Below are positions 62,995 through 64,000 of a DNA stretch of 64,000 nucleotides, piece by piece (the first letter of the stretch is position 1; every line of letters begins with the position of its first letter). Source of the DNA: Paludibacter sp. Its GTDB lineage: Bacteria; Bacteroidota; Bacteroidia; Bacteroidales; Paludibacteraceae. The position numbers were made by a program, and so were the translations under genes. The notes beneath the pieces are model-generated. The model did no database searches and was not told the DNA's origin. It was given only the letters and a program-made list of their open reading frames with translations. The DNA lies in the NCBI GenBank assembly GCA_028710895.1, contig JAQTTH010000001.1:186001-250000 (forward strand), read 5' to 3'.

Positions 62995-63459
62995 ATGCGA
63001 AGACTCGACAAACAAATTACCGACCCCGATCTGATAAACACGATACTTGAAAAATCCGACATTTGCCGATTGGGATTGGTGGAAAATAATGAAGCCTATA
63101 TAGTTCCCGTCAATTTTGCATGGTCCGAAGGAATTATTTACATTCATACAGCGCAACAGGGCCGTAAAATGAATATAATCCGGGCAAACAACCGTGTGAG
63201 TTTTGAGATGGAGTTGCATCATGAAATTGTGGAAAGTGAGATTACCTGTGGCTGGACGGCAAAATATCGTTCGGTTATGGGAAAAGGAACGATTACAATT
63301 GACGATAATCCTACGTCTAAGAAACGCGGTCTGGATTTGATTATGCGAAAATACGGAGCCACGATGGAATTGAATTACGACGAAAAGGTATTATCCCGTA
63401 TGACAATTCTGAAACTGGAAATTGAATCGGTTACCGGCAAACAGTCTGGAGAATGGTAA
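62995..63459 (+). CDS. NimA-like pyridoxamine 5'-phosphate oxidase-fold protein
   Basis: A 154-aa flavin-binding split-barrel protein like the 5-nitroimidazole-resistance (Nim) group. CRLGLVENNEAYIVPVNFAW (about 24-43), IYIHTAQQGRKMNIIRANNRVSFEME (about 49-74; landmarks) and YRSVMGKGTI (about 91-100) follow the family order. Whether it reduces nitroimidazoles cannot be told from sequence; most homologues in Bacteroidota are not resistance genes. It is 3 bases after the deacetylase stop and 43 bases before the next gene, so it is probably in one message with both. Confidence 0.88.
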   Translation: MRRLDKQITDPDLINTILEKSDICRLGLVENNEAYIVPVNFAWSEGIIYIHTAQQGRKMNIIRANNRVSFEMELHHEIVESEITCGWTAKYRSVMGKGTITIDDNPTSKKRGLDLIMRKYGATMELNYDEKVLSRMTILKLEIESVTGKQSGEW

Positions 63460-63502
63460 ACTTACAATTCTACGAAGAAAAACATATTTATAAAACATAT
63501 AC

Positions 63503-64000
63503 ATGAAACCAACACTCACAGAACTTATTTCGAAAGGCAAAACCCTGGTATCGGACGGCGCCTGGGGAACATTTTTACAGGCAAAAGGATTACAGGCAGG
63601 CGAATGTCCCGAACTTTGGAACATCGATCATCCCGAAGCGGTGCTTGATATTGCACAGGGCTACATAGCTGCCGGTGCCGACACGATTGAAACAAACAGT
63701 TTTGGTGGCAACAGCTTCAAACTCGAAGGATTCGGACTCGAAAGCCGTGTGTACGAAATCAACAAAAAAGCTGCTGAAATATCCCGTCAGGCAGCAGGAG
63801 CCGATAAATATGTGCTTGGATCGATCGGACCAACCGGAAAGATGCTTATTATGGGCGATGTGACCGAAGAAGAACTGTACGATTCATTCAAAGAACAAGC
63901 CGTTGCGCTGTATGATGGTGGTGCCGATGCGTTGGTAATCGAAACCATGACTGCGCTCGACGAAGCTTCCATTGCTGTACGTGCAGCACGAGAAAATACG
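63503..64000 (+). CDS. metH: homocysteine S-methyltransferase domain (MetH-type), 5' part
   Basis: An ATG at 63503 opens a frame that stays open to the last base, giving 166 residues before the edge. It begins MKPTLTELISKGKTLVSDGAWGT, with the DGAWGT motif and then AAGADTIETNSFGGN and VLGSIGPTG, the order of the homocysteine-binding domain of cobalamin-dependent methionine synthase and related zinc methyltransferases. The zinc cysteines lie beyond the window. It may be full MetH or a shorter homocysteine methyltransferase with a cobalamin domain; the edge prevents a decision. Confidence 0.85.
   Translation, partial: MKPTLTELISKGKTLVSDGAWGTFLQAKGLQAGECPELWNIDHPEAVLDIAQGYIAAGADTIETNSFGGNSFKLEGFGLESRVYEINKKAAEISRQAAGADKYVLGSIGPTGKMLIMGDVTEEELYDSFKEQAVALYDGGADALVIETMTALDEASIAVRAARENT

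Noticed and set aside
62995-63459. Nitroimidazole resistance gene
   Set aside because: The protein is NimA-like in fold, but resistance cannot be deduced and no insertion sequence or promoter of the resistance type lies upstream.
1-64000. tRNA and rRNA genes
   Set aside because: I looked for T-loop patterns such as GTTCGAnTC and their complements and saw only matches inside protein genes; a covariance-model scan would be decisive.

Overview
The window is a chromosomal segment of a Bacteroidota bacterium, most likely order Bacteroidales. The evidence is direct: type IX secretion (T9SS) C-terminal sorting domains, a PorP/SprF-type protein beside a giant SprB-repeat adhesin, a SusB-type GH97 enzyme, DUF1573, FISUMP, DUF6261 and GGGtGRT family proteins, AT-rich leaders with little Shine-Dalgarno signal, and repeated use of the Bacteroidota promoter pattern TTTG-N18/19-TAnnTTTG. 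A relative of Paludibacter is plausible, but I cannot fix the genus from sequence alone. I saw no tRNA, rRNA or CRISPR array.

Layout. 0-4 kb: tail of a FISUMP protein, a small hypothetical, an EndoIII-like glycosylase coupled to a conserved 467-aa protein of unknown function, and a secreted YceI protein. 4-12 kb: pyruvate phosphate dikinase, RNase G, a 29-aa COX24/bS22-like ribosomal miniprotein, HU, a TlpA-type lipoprotein, MutY and a periplasmic thioredoxin. 13-21 kb: an exopolysaccharide block with two Wza-like lipoproteins, a Wzc-like BY-kinase, Gmd, Fcl and UDP-glucose dehydrogenase, but no glycosyltransferase or flippase. 21-25 kb: threonine catabolism (kbl-tdh) plus a lipoprotein, with an eleven-copy 21-bp minisatellite between kbl and tdh. 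25-27 kb: two paralogous DUF2271 proteins with T9SS tails and a TGAT motif resembling ApbE flavinylation sites. 27-39 kb: mainly housekeeping genes (lptB, rnz, era and a small envelope operon, a histidine kinase, yceD-rpmF-fabH, an orphan DNA methyltransferase, meaB, DUF1573, an M20 amidohydrolase).

40-45 kb is the most accessory part. It holds a NifU-like/GGGtGRT gene pair, a small zinc-ribbon protein, a RAYT transposase-like gene carrying an in-frame inverted-repeat insertion, a DUF6261 gene, and a five-copy 41-bp palindromic array bounded by a perfect 21-bp inverted repeat, followed by a secreted ricin-fold protein and a beta-barrel protein. 46-53 kb is a two-gene T9SS unit: a 2042-aa PKD/SprB-repeat adhesin and its PorP/SprF partner. 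53-64 kb holds a large TonB-receptor-like barrel, a TIGR01777 epimerase, an RluB-type pseudouridine synthase with a long basic repeat tail, GH97, a polysaccharide deacetylase, a NimA-like flavin protein and the start of a homocysteine methyltransferase gene that runs off the window.

Together the genes describe an envelope-focused lifestyle: export of surface proteins by T9SS, polysaccharide export and polysaccharide breakdown. The least explained pieces are the NifU/GGGtGRT pair, the DUF2271 putative surface flavoproteins, and the palindromic array beside DUF6261 and RAYT.
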